From the NCBI GenBank assembly GCA_963768415.1, contig CAVYHX010000013.1, forward strand, positions 12,752-76,751: a DNA stretch of 64,000 bases, given 5' to 3'. The position numbers and the translations under genes are program-made. The stretch is from CAVYHX01 sp963768415 (GTDB taxonomy: Bacteria > Pseudomonadota > Gammaproteobacteria > UBA9214). The notes beneath the pieces are model-generated. The model was not told where the DNA came from and did no database searches. It saw only the letters and a list, made by a program, of their open reading frames with translations. The stretch's first letter is position 1; every line of letters begins with the position of its first letter. Of the stretch, positions 44,505 to 53,549 are shown one piece after another.

Positions 44505-44876
44505 TCAGGTTTTGCCCCCTCTCCCTCCGGGAGAGGGTTGGGGAGAGGGAGCTTCAATCAAGTAGCCGTGTATTCGCTCGAGTACGATATCGATACTACA
44601 CAGTATTTCATCATTCCAGAACCGTAAAACTTTATATCCCAGCGATTCAAGAAACTCGCTACGCTTTAAATCATCTTCCACCTGTTCCAGGTGTTGTCCA
44701 CCATCGGCTTCCACGATCAGTCTGGCTTCCAGGCATGCGAAATCGACTATATACGGCTCAATGACGACCTGGCGCTTGAACTTGTAACCTGCCATTCGAT
44801 GCGCCCGTAAATGTCGCCATAGTTTACGTTCAGCATCGGTAGACTGTTTGCGTAGCTTCCTTGCTACGGCTTTCAT
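44505..44876 (-). CDS. DUF559 (Vsr-like) endonuclease-domain protein
   Basis: The product has 123 residues. LRKQSTDAERKLWRHLRAHRMAGYKFKRQ, then YIVDFACLEARLIVEADGGQH and VLRFWNDEIL match DUF559, a PD-(D/E)xK-type fold related to very-short-patch repair nucleases. Its last 13 residues (SPQPSPGGRGGKT) are encoded by a palindromic repeat. The gene is bounded by inverted copies of that repeat, as if it moved as a cassette between ruvC and yebC. Nuclease activity has not been shown for the family in general. Confidence 0.85.
   Translation of the reverse strand: MKAVARKLRKQSTDAERKLWRHLRAHRMAGYKFKRQVVIEPYIVDFACLEARLIVEADGGQHLEQVEDDLKRSEFLESLGYKVLRFWNDEILCSIDIVLERIHGYLIEAPSPQPSPGGRGGKT
44516..44549. 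repeat. Left inverted repeat around the DUF559 gene
   Basis: It contains the hairpin CCTCTCCC-TCC-GGGAGAGG and matches the reverse complement of 44884-44917 at 30 of 34 positions. Confidence 0.8.
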
Positions 44877-44883
44877 ATAGATT

Positions 44884-44917
44884 CCCTCTCCCTGGCCCTC
44901 TCCCGGAGGGAGAGGGA
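44884..44917. repeat. Right inverted repeat around the DUF559 gene
   Basis: It contains the hairpin CCCTCTCCC-GGA-GGGAGAGGG and is the inverse of the left copy, giving a unit of about 400 bases. Confidence 0.8.
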
Positions 44918-44939
44918 ACTTTCTATTTAAAAGTCGTGT

Positions 44940-45686
44940 TCAACCCAGTTGCCCTATAATTTCTTCCGAGATGTCGGCATTGGAATACACGTCCTGCACG
45001 TCATCCAGGTCTTCCAGGGTCTCCAGCAGGCGCACCATCTTTTCGGCATTCTCCAGATCCAGCGAGGAGGAATTGTCTGCACGCATGGTGACTTCCGCCT
45101 GCTCCGGTTTCAGGCCGGCCGCGATCATGGCCTCCCTGGTGTCCACGAACCGGTCGGGTTGCGTCAACACATCCACCGAACCATCTTCATTGTTCACCAC
45201 GTCCTCGGCGCCGGCTTCCAGCGCCGCTTCCATGATCGCGTCTTCATCGCTGCCGGCCGGGTAACTGATAATCCCGGCCTTGTTGAACTGGTAGGCAACG
45301 GACCCGTCGGTACCCAGGTTGCCGCCGGCCTTGCTGAAGGCATGACGCACCTCGGCCACGGTGCGGTTGCGGTTGTCCGTGAAGCAATCAACCAAAACCG
45401 CCACGCCACCGGGGCCGTAGCCCTCGTAGCGCACTTCTTCATAGTTATCGCTGTCCTGGGCACCGGACCCGCGCTTGATGGCGCGATCGATGGTGTCCCT
45501 GGTCATGTTGCCGGCCAGGGCCTTGTCCACGGCCAGGCGCAGGCGCGGATTCATGGCCGGATCCGGCTCGCCCATGCGGGCCGCGACCGTGATTTCCCGG
45601 ATCAGTTTGGTGAATAACTTGCCGCGCTTGGCATCCTGGGCATTCTTGCGATGTTGTATGTTGGCCCATTTGCTGTGTCCTGCCAT
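44940..45686 (-). CDS. yebC: YebC/PmpR-family (TACO1) translation or transcription factor
   Basis: The product has 248 residues. MAGHSKWANIQHRKNAQDAKRGKLFTKL is the invariant N-terminus, followed by DTIDRAIKRGSG and YEGYGPGGVAVLVDCFTDNRNRT. Family members act as DNA-binding regulators or help ribosomes through proline stretches. The gene normally adjoins ruvC; here the DUF559 cassette lies between them. Confidence 0.96.
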   Translation of the reverse strand: MAGHSKWANIQHRKNAQDAKRGKLFTKLIREITVAARMGEPDPAMNPRLRLAVDKALAGNMTRDTIDRAIKRGSGAQDSDNYEEVRYEGYGPGGVAVLVDCFTDNRNRTVAEVRHAFSKAGGNLGTDGSVAYQFNKAGIISYPAGSDEDAIMEAALEAGAEDVVNNEDGSVDVLTQPDRFVDTREAMIAAGLKPEQAEVTMRADNSSSLDLENAEKMVRLLETLEDLDDVQDVYSNADISEEIIGQLG

Positions 45687-45775
45687 TTCCTGTCACCTCG
45701 TGCTGCACCAGGCAGGCATTTTAGCATTGCCACTCAATAGATTAATAGCTGGCAAAACAGCCTCCTACCCGCAGG

Positions 45776-46396
45776 CTAACGGAACCGGCCCGATTGAAGA
45801 AAATGGCAGACGGCTGCCGCCACGTCACGGGAATACACCAGCCCCATGTGCGTGGTATGACAGATCAGCGTATCGCGCGCACCCTCGAGGACCGTTTCAG
45901 AGACTGCAACGGTCCCGTCGTTGTCCCCCGGCAGGCCGCCCACCATGCGCCCCATGCCCAGCGGTCGCGTGCCGGCAATCACGCCGAGGTCCTGCGCACC
46001 CTGCCAGCGCGGACCATCACCCAGCAATCCGCGTTCGGCGCTGCGGCCAACCAGCCAGCGCGTTACGGCATACCGGTGCAGGCGCCCGGCTACGGCACTG
46101 CCCTGCACCGGACTGCCGAGCAGTACGATGCGGCCGCTGACCAGGTCGGGATGATCCTGCAGGGCCTGCAGAATGACGAGCCCGCCGAGGCTGTGCCCGA
46201 CCAGATGGATTGTTTCCGCCGGCTGCCGCTGAATGAACCGCGCCAGGCGTGCTGCGTTATGCGCGGGCGACCGCCGCAAGCTGCGGTAGGTGAAAAACCG
46301 GGGTGCATAGCCGCAGTGCCGCAGCCGTCCAGCCAGTGGCCACAACTCCGCCCCGACCATCCAGATACCGTGGACAAGTATGACGGACTCAGACAT
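45776..46396 (-). CDS. Alpha/beta hydrolase (lipase/esterase-like)
   Basis: The product has 206 residues. ILVHGIWM, the nucleophile elbow HLVGHSLGG, an acidic residue in GDNDGTVAV and a late His in THMGLV form a plausible triad. The size and motifs resemble EstA-type triacylglycerol lipases or acyl-protein esterases. ATG 46396 shares one base with the nudB stop (TGATG), so the two are translationally coupled. Confidence 0.82.
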   Translation of the reverse strand: MSESVILVHGIWMVGAELWPLAGRLRHCGYAPRFFTYRSLRRSPAHNAARLARFIQRQPAETIHLVGHSLGGLVILQALQDHPDLVSGRIVLLGSPVQGSAVAGRLHRYAVTRWLVGRSAERGLLGDGPRWQGAQDLGVIAGTRPLGMGRMVGGLPGDNDGTVAVSETVLEGARDTLICHTTHMGLVYSRDVAAAVCHFLQSGRFR

Positions 46397-46833
46397 CAGG
46401 CAGCCGGCACATGCGCGAGAATGGCATCCCGGTTGGTGTACGAGCTTGCCTGTGCGGCGGCCGCCGCGCGCGCCAGCCAGCAACAGCTCCGGTGTTCCTC
46501 CGGATTCAGTGTCACCGCGGGATGACCCTGACAGCGGGCCGTGAAGACATGTTCAAGATTGCGGGTAACGCCGGGTGCGTAGCGTTTGCGCCAGGCGGGC
46601 AGGATCGGAAAGTAATGCGACTGCTGACAATCCGTCACCTCGATGTCCAGCCCGGTTTCCTCGCGCAGTTCACGCCGGGCGGCCGCCTGCGGGGTTTCGC
46701 CCCACTCCAGCGAACCGGTCACCGACTGCCAGAAGTCGGGCGGATGGCGGCGTTGCAGCATCAATACCTCGCCGGCCGGGTTATAGACAATCACCAGGAC
46801 CGATTCGGGGCGTTTGTAGTTCGTGGATTTCAT
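46396..46833 (-). CDS. nudB: Dihydroneopterin triphosphate diphosphatase NudB
   Basis: The product has 145 residues. The Nudix box GSLEWGETPQAAARRELREE and TG is complete. It removes pyrophosphate from dihydroneopterin triphosphate in folate synthesis. ATG 46833 (MKSTNYKRPESV) matches the family start; the frame runs on upstream only through a palindromic repeat. Position next to aspS is typical. Confidence 0.93.
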   Translation of the reverse strand: MKSTNYKRPESVLVIVYNPAGEVLMLQRRHPPDFWQSVTGSLEWGETPQAAARRELREETGLDIEVTDCQQSHYFPILPAWRKRYAPGVTRNLEHVFTARCQGHPAVTLNPEEHRSCCWLARAAAAAQASSYTNRDAILAHVPAA

Positions 46834-46849
46834 CAATACTGTAATTTTA

Positions 46850-47225
46850 TACCCCGTGGGAGCGGCCCCCTGGCCGCGATGGGATTCCATACCAATCGCG
46901 CCGGAGGACGGCGCTTCGCGCTACACAGTGGTTTCTATGACGGCCCTGGCGGATCACCGGCCAGTTACGGGCTCCCACAGTGGTTTCTATTATCACCTGT
47001 GGGAGCGGCCTCCTGGCCGCGATGGTTTCCAGCAATCGCGCCGAAGGACGGCGCTCCCACAGTGGTTTCTATCATCACCTGTGGGAGCGGCCTCCTGGCC
47101 GCGATGGATCTGCCAAACGCTTGCGGGACGGTGCTCCCACAGTGGTTTCTATCATCACCTGTGGGAGCGGCCTCCTGGCCGCGATAATGTTCCGTACGCG
47201 CGCCGAAGGACAGTGCTTGCACCCG
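46850..47225. repeat. Four copies of the two-hairpin repeat between nudB and aspS
   Basis: Copies of GTGGGAGCGGCC(T/C)CCTGGCCGCGAT lie near 46857, 47000, 47080 and 47160, inverted relative to the queC-queE array, with weakly conserved GCGCCG..CGGCGC partners. Spacing is about 80 bases and less regular than in the main array. Confidence 0.85.
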
Positions 47226-47230
47226 GGCAC

Positions 47231-49012
47231 TCAGCTATCGATCACGGGCGGCTTGCGCAAATGAATACCGAGCTCGATCAACTGGCCGGAGGCGACCGGG
47301 GAAGGCGCCTGGGTCAGCGGGCAGGCGGCCGTCTGCGTCTTGGGAAAGGCCATCACATCACGAATCGAACTGGCGCCGGTCATGAGCATCACCAGCCGGT
47401 CGAGGCCGAAGGCAATACCGCCGTGCGGCGGGCAGCCGTATTTCAACGCGTCCAGCAGAAAACCGAATTTCTCCCGGGCTTCCTCTTCACCGATATCCAG
47501 GAGCCGGAACACGGTCTGCTGGATTTCCGTACGGTGAATACGAATGGAACCACCACCCAGTTCCGTGCCGTTCAACACCATGTCATAGGCGCGTGACAGG
47601 CTGGTGCCGGGATTTGCCTGCAAGGCGTCAACGTCATCGGTGTCCGGTGCCGTGAAGGGATGATGCAGGGCCATCCAGCGATTGGTCTTTTCATCACGTT
47701 CAAACATCGGGAAGTTGATCACCCAGACCGGTTCCCAGTCGCCCTGCACCATGTCGAGATCGTGGCCGAGCTTGACGCGCAACGCACCGAGCGCATCATT
47801 CACCACGCGGGCGCGGTCGGCGCCGAAGAAAATCAGGTCACCGCTCGCGGCGGCCGTGCGCGTCATAATGGCCGCCACCACCTCATCGGGAAGGAACTTG
47901 AGGATCGGCGATTGCAGACCGTCGCGTCCGGTGGCCGCGTCATTGACCTTGATATAAGCCAGGCCGCGCGCGCCGTACTTGCCGACATAAGCGGTGTATT
48001 CATCGATGTCCTTCCTGCTGAGCTTGCTGCCACCCGGCACCCGCAGCGCGGCGACCCGGCCGTCGGCATCATTCGCCGGACCGGAGAACACCTTGAACTC
48101 CACGGCCTGCATGACATCCCCCAGATCAACCAGCTCCAGCGGGATGCGCAAATCGGGCCGGTCGGTACCGAAACGCTGCATGGACTCGGCATAATCCAGC
48201 CGCGGAAACGGATCCGGCAGTGCGACATGCAGCACTTCCGCGAACAATTCACGCACCATGGTCTCCGTCAGGGTCATGATGGCATCTTCATCCAGGAACG
48301 AGGTTTCGATATCCAGCTGGGTGAATTCCGGCTGGCGATCGGCGCGCAGGTCCTCGTCTCGAAAGCAGCGCGCCACCTGGTAATAGCGGTCCATGCCGCC
48401 CATCATCAACAGTTGCTTGAACAGTTGCGGTGATTGCGGCAGGGCGAAGAATTCACCGATATGCGTGCGGCTGGGCACCAGGTAGTCACGCGCACCCTCC
48501 GGGGTGGAGCGGGTCAGTATCGGCGTTTCGATATCGATAAACTCGTGCGCATCGAGATAGTTGCGCAAAATACGGATAATGCGCGCCCGCAGCCGAATGC
48601 GCGCCTGCATCGCGGGACGGCGCAGGTCGATGTAGCGGTAGCGCAGCCGGGTTTCCTCCTGAATGTCCTGGTCTTCCAGCTGGAACGGCGGGGTCTCGGC
48701 GGCATTGAGCACGTTCAGCTCGAGTCCCAGCACCTCCACCTGCCCGGTAGGCATGTCGGCATTGACCGTGCCCTCGGGGCGGCGCCGGACCCGGCCCTTC
48801 ACCTGCAGGACGAATTCATTGCGCACCCGCTCGGCAATGGCGAAGGTATCCACGGTATCCGGGTCGAAGACGACCTGCACCACACCCTTGTTGTCGCGCA
48901 GGTCCACGAAGATCACGCCACCGTGGTCACGCCGGCGATGCACCCAGCCACACAGGGTAACTGCCTGATCGAGATGGGATTCGGTCAACTCACCACAGTA
49001 AAGGCTGCGCAT
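47231..49012 (-). CDS. aspS: Aspartyl-tRNA synthetase AspS
   Basis: The product has 593 residues. The OB-fold anticodon domain starts TLCGWVHRRRDHGGVIFVDLRD. Class II motif 2 is QVARCFRDEDLRADRQPEFTQLDIE, motif 3 is GGIAFGLDRLVMLM, and the GAD insert lies between. The length is that of the bacterial type. It charges tRNA-Asp, and tRNA-Asn in organisms lacking AsnRS. Confidence 0.97.
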   Translation of the reverse strand: MRSLYCGELTESHLDQAVTLCGWVHRRRDHGGVIFVDLRDNKGVVQVVFDPDTVDTFAIAERVRNEFVLQVKGRVRRRPEGTVNADMPTGQVEVLGLELNVLNAAETPPFQLEDQDIQEETRLRYRYIDLRRPAMQARIRLRARIIRILRNYLDAHEFIDIETPILTRSTPEGARDYLVPSRTHIGEFFALPQSPQLFKQLLMMGGMDRYYQVARCFRDEDLRADRQPEFTQLDIETSFLDEDAIMTLTETMVRELFAEVLHVALPDPFPRLDYAESMQRFGTDRPDLRIPLELVDLGDVMQAVEFKVFSGPANDADGRVAALRVPGGSKLSRKDIDEYTAYVGKYGARGLAYIKVNDAATGRDGLQSPILKFLPDEVVAAIMTRTAAASGDLIFFGADRARVVNDALGALRVKLGHDLDMVQGDWEPVWVINFPMFERDEKTNRWMALHHPFTAPDTDDVDALQANPGTSLSRAYDMVLNGTELGGGSIRIHRTEIQQTVFRLLDIGEEEAREKFGFLLDALKYGCPPHGGIAFGLDRLVMLMTGASSIRDVMAFPKTQTAACPLTQAPSPVASGQLIELGIHLRKPPVIDS

Positions 49013-49088
49013 GCTATCGGTTCCGGTTGCTGTAAATCGGGAGCGCGCGATGGTACGGGGTCACACCAGGCAGCGCAATATGACGGGG

Positions 49089-49418
49089 TTAACGGCCCGG
49101 GGCGCTCAGCTGGAGCCGGTCGAATCCTTCTTCCCCGCCGTCCCGGATTTGCGGCGTGGTAGCGGACTTGGCCTTATCTGCGGACTTGCCGCCGGACTTG
49201 GCCTGCTTGTCCCCCTGGGCCACATTCTTTTTGGCGCCGGTCTTGAAGTCGGTTTCGTACCAGCCACCGCCCTTGAGCCTGAAGGCACTGGGTGAAATGA
49301 GTTTCTTCAGGGCGGATTTACCACACTCCGGGCAATCGGTCAGCGGTGCATCACTGATCTTCTGCAGGGTCTCAAACCCGTGCCCGCAGGCTTCGCATTG
49401 ATACTCGTAAATCGGCAT
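49089..49418 (-). CDS. FmdB-type zinc ribbon protein
   Basis: The product has 109 residues. MPIYEYQCEACGHGFETLQKISDAPLTDCPECG has two CxxC knuckles. The tail is Lys/Ser-rich and unstructured. FmdB proteins were named as putative regulators, but the function is not settled. It lies 76 bases upstream of aspS on the same strand. Confidence 0.92.
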   Translation of the reverse strand: MPIYEYQCEACGHGFETLQKISDAPLTDCPECGKSALKKLISPSAFRLKGGGWYETDFKTGAKKNVAQGDKQAKSGGKSADKAKSATTPQIRDGGEEGFDRLQLSAPGR

Positions 49419-49628
49419 TCCTGTTACCTTTCAAAATGTCTCGTCATTGCGCGGAACGAAGTGACAAGTACCCATAAACTATTATGAGCCTGATTATCAT
49501 ACAATCGGATGATTATACAGACCCCGCGTTACCAGTTCATAGCGGGAAATGGCCGGCTGGCGGCCGGTTCCGCACGGCCCCCCTTTCTGTGACAATACCC
49601 GCTCCCCATTGACCCCCCTGCCGAAGCA

Positions 49629-51449
49629 ATGCGTTATCGAGCGACCACCATGCCCAGCGCGAAGGGCAAAGATCTGAAGACACTGGCCGCACTGGCGCCG
49701 TTTCTGTGGATCTATCGGGGCCGGGTCGCACTGGCGCTGGCTTTCCTGGTGCTGGCGAAAATCGCCAATGTCGGCATCCCGCTGGTGCTCAAGGATATCG
49801 TGGACGCACTGGATGTGGAAAATCTTTCCCTGGTGGCCCTGCCGCTCGCCGCCCTGGTCCTGTATGGCGCCCTGCGGCTGACCAGCACCCTGTTCAATGA
49901 ACTGCGTGACTCGGTATTCGCGCGCGTCCGGCACGGCGCCATGCGCAGTGTTTCGGTGAAGGTGCTGGAACACCTGCACCGCTTGTCGCTGCGCTATCAC
50001 CTGGAGCGCAAGACCGGCGGGCTGTCGCGCAACATCGATCGCGGCACACGCAGCGTCAGCTCCCTGCTGAACTACATGGTCTTCAGTATTTTGCCGACGC
50101 TGGTAGAGATTGCCCTGATCGCCGGCATCCTGCTGTCGCGCTACAACATCTGGTTCACGGTCATCACGCTGGTATCCGTGGTCGTCTATATCATGTTCAC
50201 GTTGCTGATCACCGAATGGCGCATGCATTACCGCGTCGCCATGAACGCCGCCGATTCGCGCGCCAATTCCCAGGCCATCGACAGCCTGCTGAATTACGAA
50301 ACGGTGAAGTATTTCGGGAATGAAGGCTATGAACTGACGCGCTATGACAACAGCCTGCGGGACTGGGAGAACTCGGCGGTTTCCAGCCAGACCTCGCTGT
50401 CCGCGCTGAATTTCGGCCAGGCGGGGATCATTGCCATCGGCGTGACCCTGATCATGATACTGGCAGCACAGGGTGTCATCGCCGGCACCATGACGCTGGG
50501 TGACCTGGTACTGGTCAACGCCTTCCTGTTGCAGTTGTTTATACCGCTTAATTTCCTGGGCATCGTCTACAGCCAGCTGAAACATTCACTGACCGACATG
50601 CAGTTGATGTTCGATGTACTGCACCGGGAACCGGAAATCAACGACCGGCCGGGCGCGCCCGACCTGGATCCCGGCACAGCGGAAGTCCGCTTCGAGCGGG
50701 TCGCATTTGCCTACGATGCGGAGCGCCCGATCCTGCACGATATCAGTTTCACCATCGCGCCGGGACACAAGGTCGCGATCGTCGGCCCGAGCGGCGCCGG
50801 CAAGTCCACGCTGGCGCGCCTGCTGTTCCGGTTCTATGACACCACTGCGGGCCGTATCCTGATCAACGGCCAGGACATCAGCCAGGTCACCCAGGACAGC
50901 CTGCGCCGCGCCATCGGCATCGTGCCGCAGGACACGGTGCTGTTCAATGATTCGCTGCACTACAACATTGCCTATGCGCGCCCGGATGCAACCCGCGCCG
51001 ATATCGAGCGGGCCGCACAACTGGCCAATATCCATGAGTTCATCAAGGCACTGCCGCAAGGCTACGACACGGTGGTCGGGGAACGCGGACTGAAGTTGTC
51101 CGGTGGTGAAAAACAGCGCGTCGCGATTGCCCGCGCCATCCTGAAAAATCCGCGCATTCTCGTGTTCGATGAGGCCACGTCCAGCCTGGATTCGCATTCC
51201 GAGCAGGCGATACTCGAGGCCCTGCGCGAGGCAGCCGCGCACCACACCACGCTGGTCATCGCACACCGCCTGTCCACCGTGGTCGATGCCGACCATATCC
51301 TGGTCCTGGATTCCGGCCGCATCGTTGAACGCGGTACGCACCGGCAATTGCTGGCACATGACGGCATCTATGCGCGTCTGTGGGCCCTGCAGCAGGAAGA
51401 GGCCCGGCATGAACTGGATGCGGCGTGCAGACGATCGAGAAGAACCTGA
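49629..51449 (+). CDS. ABCB-type half-transporter (Atm1/HMT1 family)
   Basis: The product has 606 residues. Six membrane helices (for example VALALAFLVLAKIANVGIP) are followed by an ABC ATPase with Walker A VGPSGAGKSTLA, Q-loop IVPQDTVLFND, signature LSGGEKQRVAIARA, Walker B ILVFDEATSSLD and H-loop IAHRLS. NYETVKYFGNEGYE is typical of the Atm1 family, which exports glutathione-bound metals or sulfur. ATG 49650 is an alternative start. It is divergent from fmdB. Confidence 0.9.
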   Translation: MRYRATTMPSAKGKDLKTLAALAPFLWIYRGRVALALAFLVLAKIANVGIPLVLKDIVDALDVENLSLVALPLAALVLYGALRLTSTLFNELRDSVFARVRHGAMRSVSVKVLEHLHRLSLRYHLERKTGGLSRNIDRGTRSVSSLLNYMVFSILPTLVEIALIAGILLSRYNIWFTVITLVSVVVYIMFTLLITEWRMHYRVAMNAADSRANSQAIDSLLNYETVKYFGNEGYELTRYDNSLRDWENSAVSSQTSLSALNFGQAGIIAIGVTLIMILAAQGVIAGTMTLGDLVLVNAFLLQLFIPLNFLGIVYSQLKHSLTDMQLMFDVLHREPEINDRPGAPDLDPGTAEVRFERVAFAYDAERPILHDISFTIAPGHKVAIVGPSGAGKSTLARLLFRFYDTTAGRILINGQDISQVTQDSLRRAIGIVPQDTVLFNDSLHYNIAYARPDATRADIERAAQLANIHEFIKALPQGYDTVVGERGLKLSGGEKQRVAIARAILKNPRILVFDEATSSLDSHSEQAILEALREAAAHHTTLVIAHRLSTVVDADHILVLDSGRIVERGTHRQLLAHDGIYARLWALQQEEARHELDAACRRSRRT

Positions 51450-51469
51450 ACCGGGTTGCGCAGATTAGC

Positions 51470-51790
51470 GCCGGTGTGGAAAACAAATCGCATCGCGGTC
51501 AGGAGACCGCTCCTACACCCGACGGACACACCTGTAGGAGCGCTGCCCACAGCGCGATTGTCTGGAACACATCGCGGCCAGGAGACCGCTCCTACAAGGG
51601 CGAATAGGAACACCGTAGGAGCTGCCGACCCTCCGGCGCGATCGATCCGTAGCGCATCGCGGTCAGGAGACCGCTCCTGAGCACTCAACGGACACACCTG
51701 TAGGAGCGGCCGCCCTCCGGCGCGATTGATCCGTAGCGCATACGCGGTACATGGAGATCGCTCCGCGAGAGCGGCAGGATGCCCGTAGCG
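51470..51790. repeat. Scattered copies of the two-hairpin repeat
   Basis: Pieces such as CATCGCGGCCAGGAGACCGC near 51571 and GTAGGAGCGGCCGCCCTCCGGCGCG near 51702 lie head to tail with degenerate spacers (T-type CTCCTAC instead of CTCCCAC). They fill the gap between the ABC gene and the next terminator. Confidence 0.75.
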
Positions 51791-51815
51791 GCGGTACCTA
51801 CATCCTGTAGGCATA

Positions 51816-51842
51816 AAAAAACCCGCCATCAGGCGGGTTTGT
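51816..51842 (-). terminator. Rho-independent terminator
   Basis: On the minus strand AAACCCGCC-TGAT-GGCGGGTTT is followed by TTTT. It ends transcripts of the minus-strand barrel gene, and its hairpin may also stop the ABC gene from the other side. Confidence 0.8.
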
Positions 51843-51897
51843 AAATCCAGGTGCAACCGGATCAGAAGTACAGCGCAGGCCGGCAAAAGATTCCGGT

Positions 51898-52495
51898 TCA
51901 TTCTCGTCGCTGAAAGTGCGACATTACCGGTAAGTGCAAAATTTTTTTCTTCAGGCCGTAGACCAGGCCCAGGCCGAACCCGGTTTCCGACTCGGAGCCG
52001 ACATCACGGTGCACCACATGCGGGGTCAGTTCGAGCTTCTTGGTGACCTGCACGCGGCCAAACAGAGTCGGCCTCGTAACCGTCTTCCGAGTCGTTGATA
52101 TTGGTCCTTGATCCAAGAATGTCAGGCACTGCATTACCGGTATACTCGTCATCCACGTAAGTGACCTGGCCGACGATATCGATCTTGTCGGTGATCGAGT
52201 AATGACCGCCGACGCCGATCTTGAACTCGTCGAGGTCGACATTGACCTTGAGCACGCGCCGGCCAGGTCATCGCATCCAGACAGGCGCGAATAAGCGCCA
52301 ACTCAGATGGACAAAATCCAGTTGCCCCGAAGGAAAACGCATGCGCGGACACCATGCCTTCTTATCGAATCCCCATCGACATTCCGGTAACCGAATCTCG
52401 GCATAGGTGTAGTCGAAGCCGCTGGGCATTGCGCGGTTGGTAACCACCGCCAGGCAGGCAGATGCAACCAGCACCAGTAAACGTTTATTGTTCAT
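51898..52495 (-). pseudogene. Outer-membrane beta-barrel protein, multiply frameshifted
   Basis: MNNKRLLVLVASACLAVVT is a signal peptide, followed by FDYTYAEI. Barrel strands then appear in other frames: DEFKIGVGGHYSITDKIDIVG, VTYVDDEYTG, then VTKKLELTPHVVHRDVGSE and TGFGLGLVYGLKK. At least four indels are needed to join them, several being single extra bases (for example one G before CTCTGTTTGG near 52068). It resembles small OmpX/OmpW-like barrels of about 190 residues. It is followed by the terminator at 51816. Confidence 0.65.
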
Positions 52496-52702
52496 TCGTC
52501 TCCCTCCAGAGAAACAGATATCGTGATGATTGAATCAGTTCTTGGCTACGGGGATACTAAGTAATGCCGGCATACCATTCAAGCCTTTTGCTTAAATAAA
52601 TGACTTCCGAGGTTGCAACCCGCGGCAACCAGCGCAATCGCGTATCCGTCAGCGGCTTACCGGCCCTGAATAATAAATATATTATTCATGCAGTTGACTG
52701 TC

Positions 52703-53533
52703 ATGAACAGTAAGATCGATACTGATCACCGGCTGTTCAGTCCGGCATCGGACTGTGTGTCGCCCGGGGACTGGCGGCACGCGGCTACCGCGTGTTCGCG
52801 ACGGCACGCAAGGCCGTCGACGTGCAGCGACTGGAAGCGGAAGGTCTGGAAAGCCTGCAGCTTGACCTCGATGATACCGCAATCGATTGCACGCGCGGTC
52901 GATACCGTCCTGGCACGCACCGATGGCCGGCTGTATGCACTGTTCAACAACGGTGCCTACGGGCAAGCCGGCGCCGTGGAGGATCTGTCACGCGCTGCGC
53001 TGCGCGCGCAGTTCGAGACCAACCTGTTCGGCTGGCACGAACTCACCAACCGCATCCTGCCGGTGATGCGCAACCAGGGCTACGGCCGCATCATCCACAA
53101 CAGCTCGGTGCTGGGCTTCGTCGCGCTGCGCTTTCGCGGGGCCTACACCGCCAGCAAGTACGCCCTGGAAGGCTTGACGGATACGCTGCGGCTGGAACTG
53201 GCGGGATCCGGCATCCATGTCGTGCTCATCGAGCCCGGTCCGGTCAGCAGCCGCTTCCGGGCCAATGCCCATGCCGCTTACCAGCGTAATATCGATGCCC
53301 GGAACAGTCATTTCCGGGAACACTATCTGGCCATGGAACAGCGCCTGACAACGGCCGGGCCCGTCGTACCGTTTACCCTGCCGCCGGAAGCGGTCCTGAA
53401 AAAGGTCATTCGGGCACTGGAAAGCCGCCGGCCCAGGCCACGCTACCATGTCACCTTCCCGACCCACCTGTTTGCGTTGCTGAAGCGGGTATTGACGCAG
53501 CGCGCCCTGGACCGCGTCCTGTCGAGGATTTAA
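52703..53533 (+). pseudogene. Short-chain dehydrogenase/reductase (5' part frameshifted)
   Basis: From about 52890 the frame is open and shows an SDR: FNNGAY, NSSVLGFVALRFRGAYTASKYALEG with the Ser and YxxxK catalytic residues, and EPGPVSSRF. The first 60 codons need three single-base deletions (near 52715, 52742 and 52881) to give MNSKSILITGCS..GIGL, the nucleotide-binding motif. The substrate is unknown; similar proteins are annotated as retinol- or hydroxysteroid-type dehydrogenases. The gene is probably intact in the organism. Confidence 0.75.
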
Positions 53534-53549
53534 ACGGCACTGCTGACGT

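Noticed and set aside
43811..44764. A 317-residue plus-strand frame
   Set aside because: It is antisense to ruvA and ruvC, which are certain.
49497..50585. A 362-residue minus-strand frame
   Set aside because: It is the antisense of the ABC transporter gene, is rich in Gln and His as shadows in GC-rich genes are, and has no domain.
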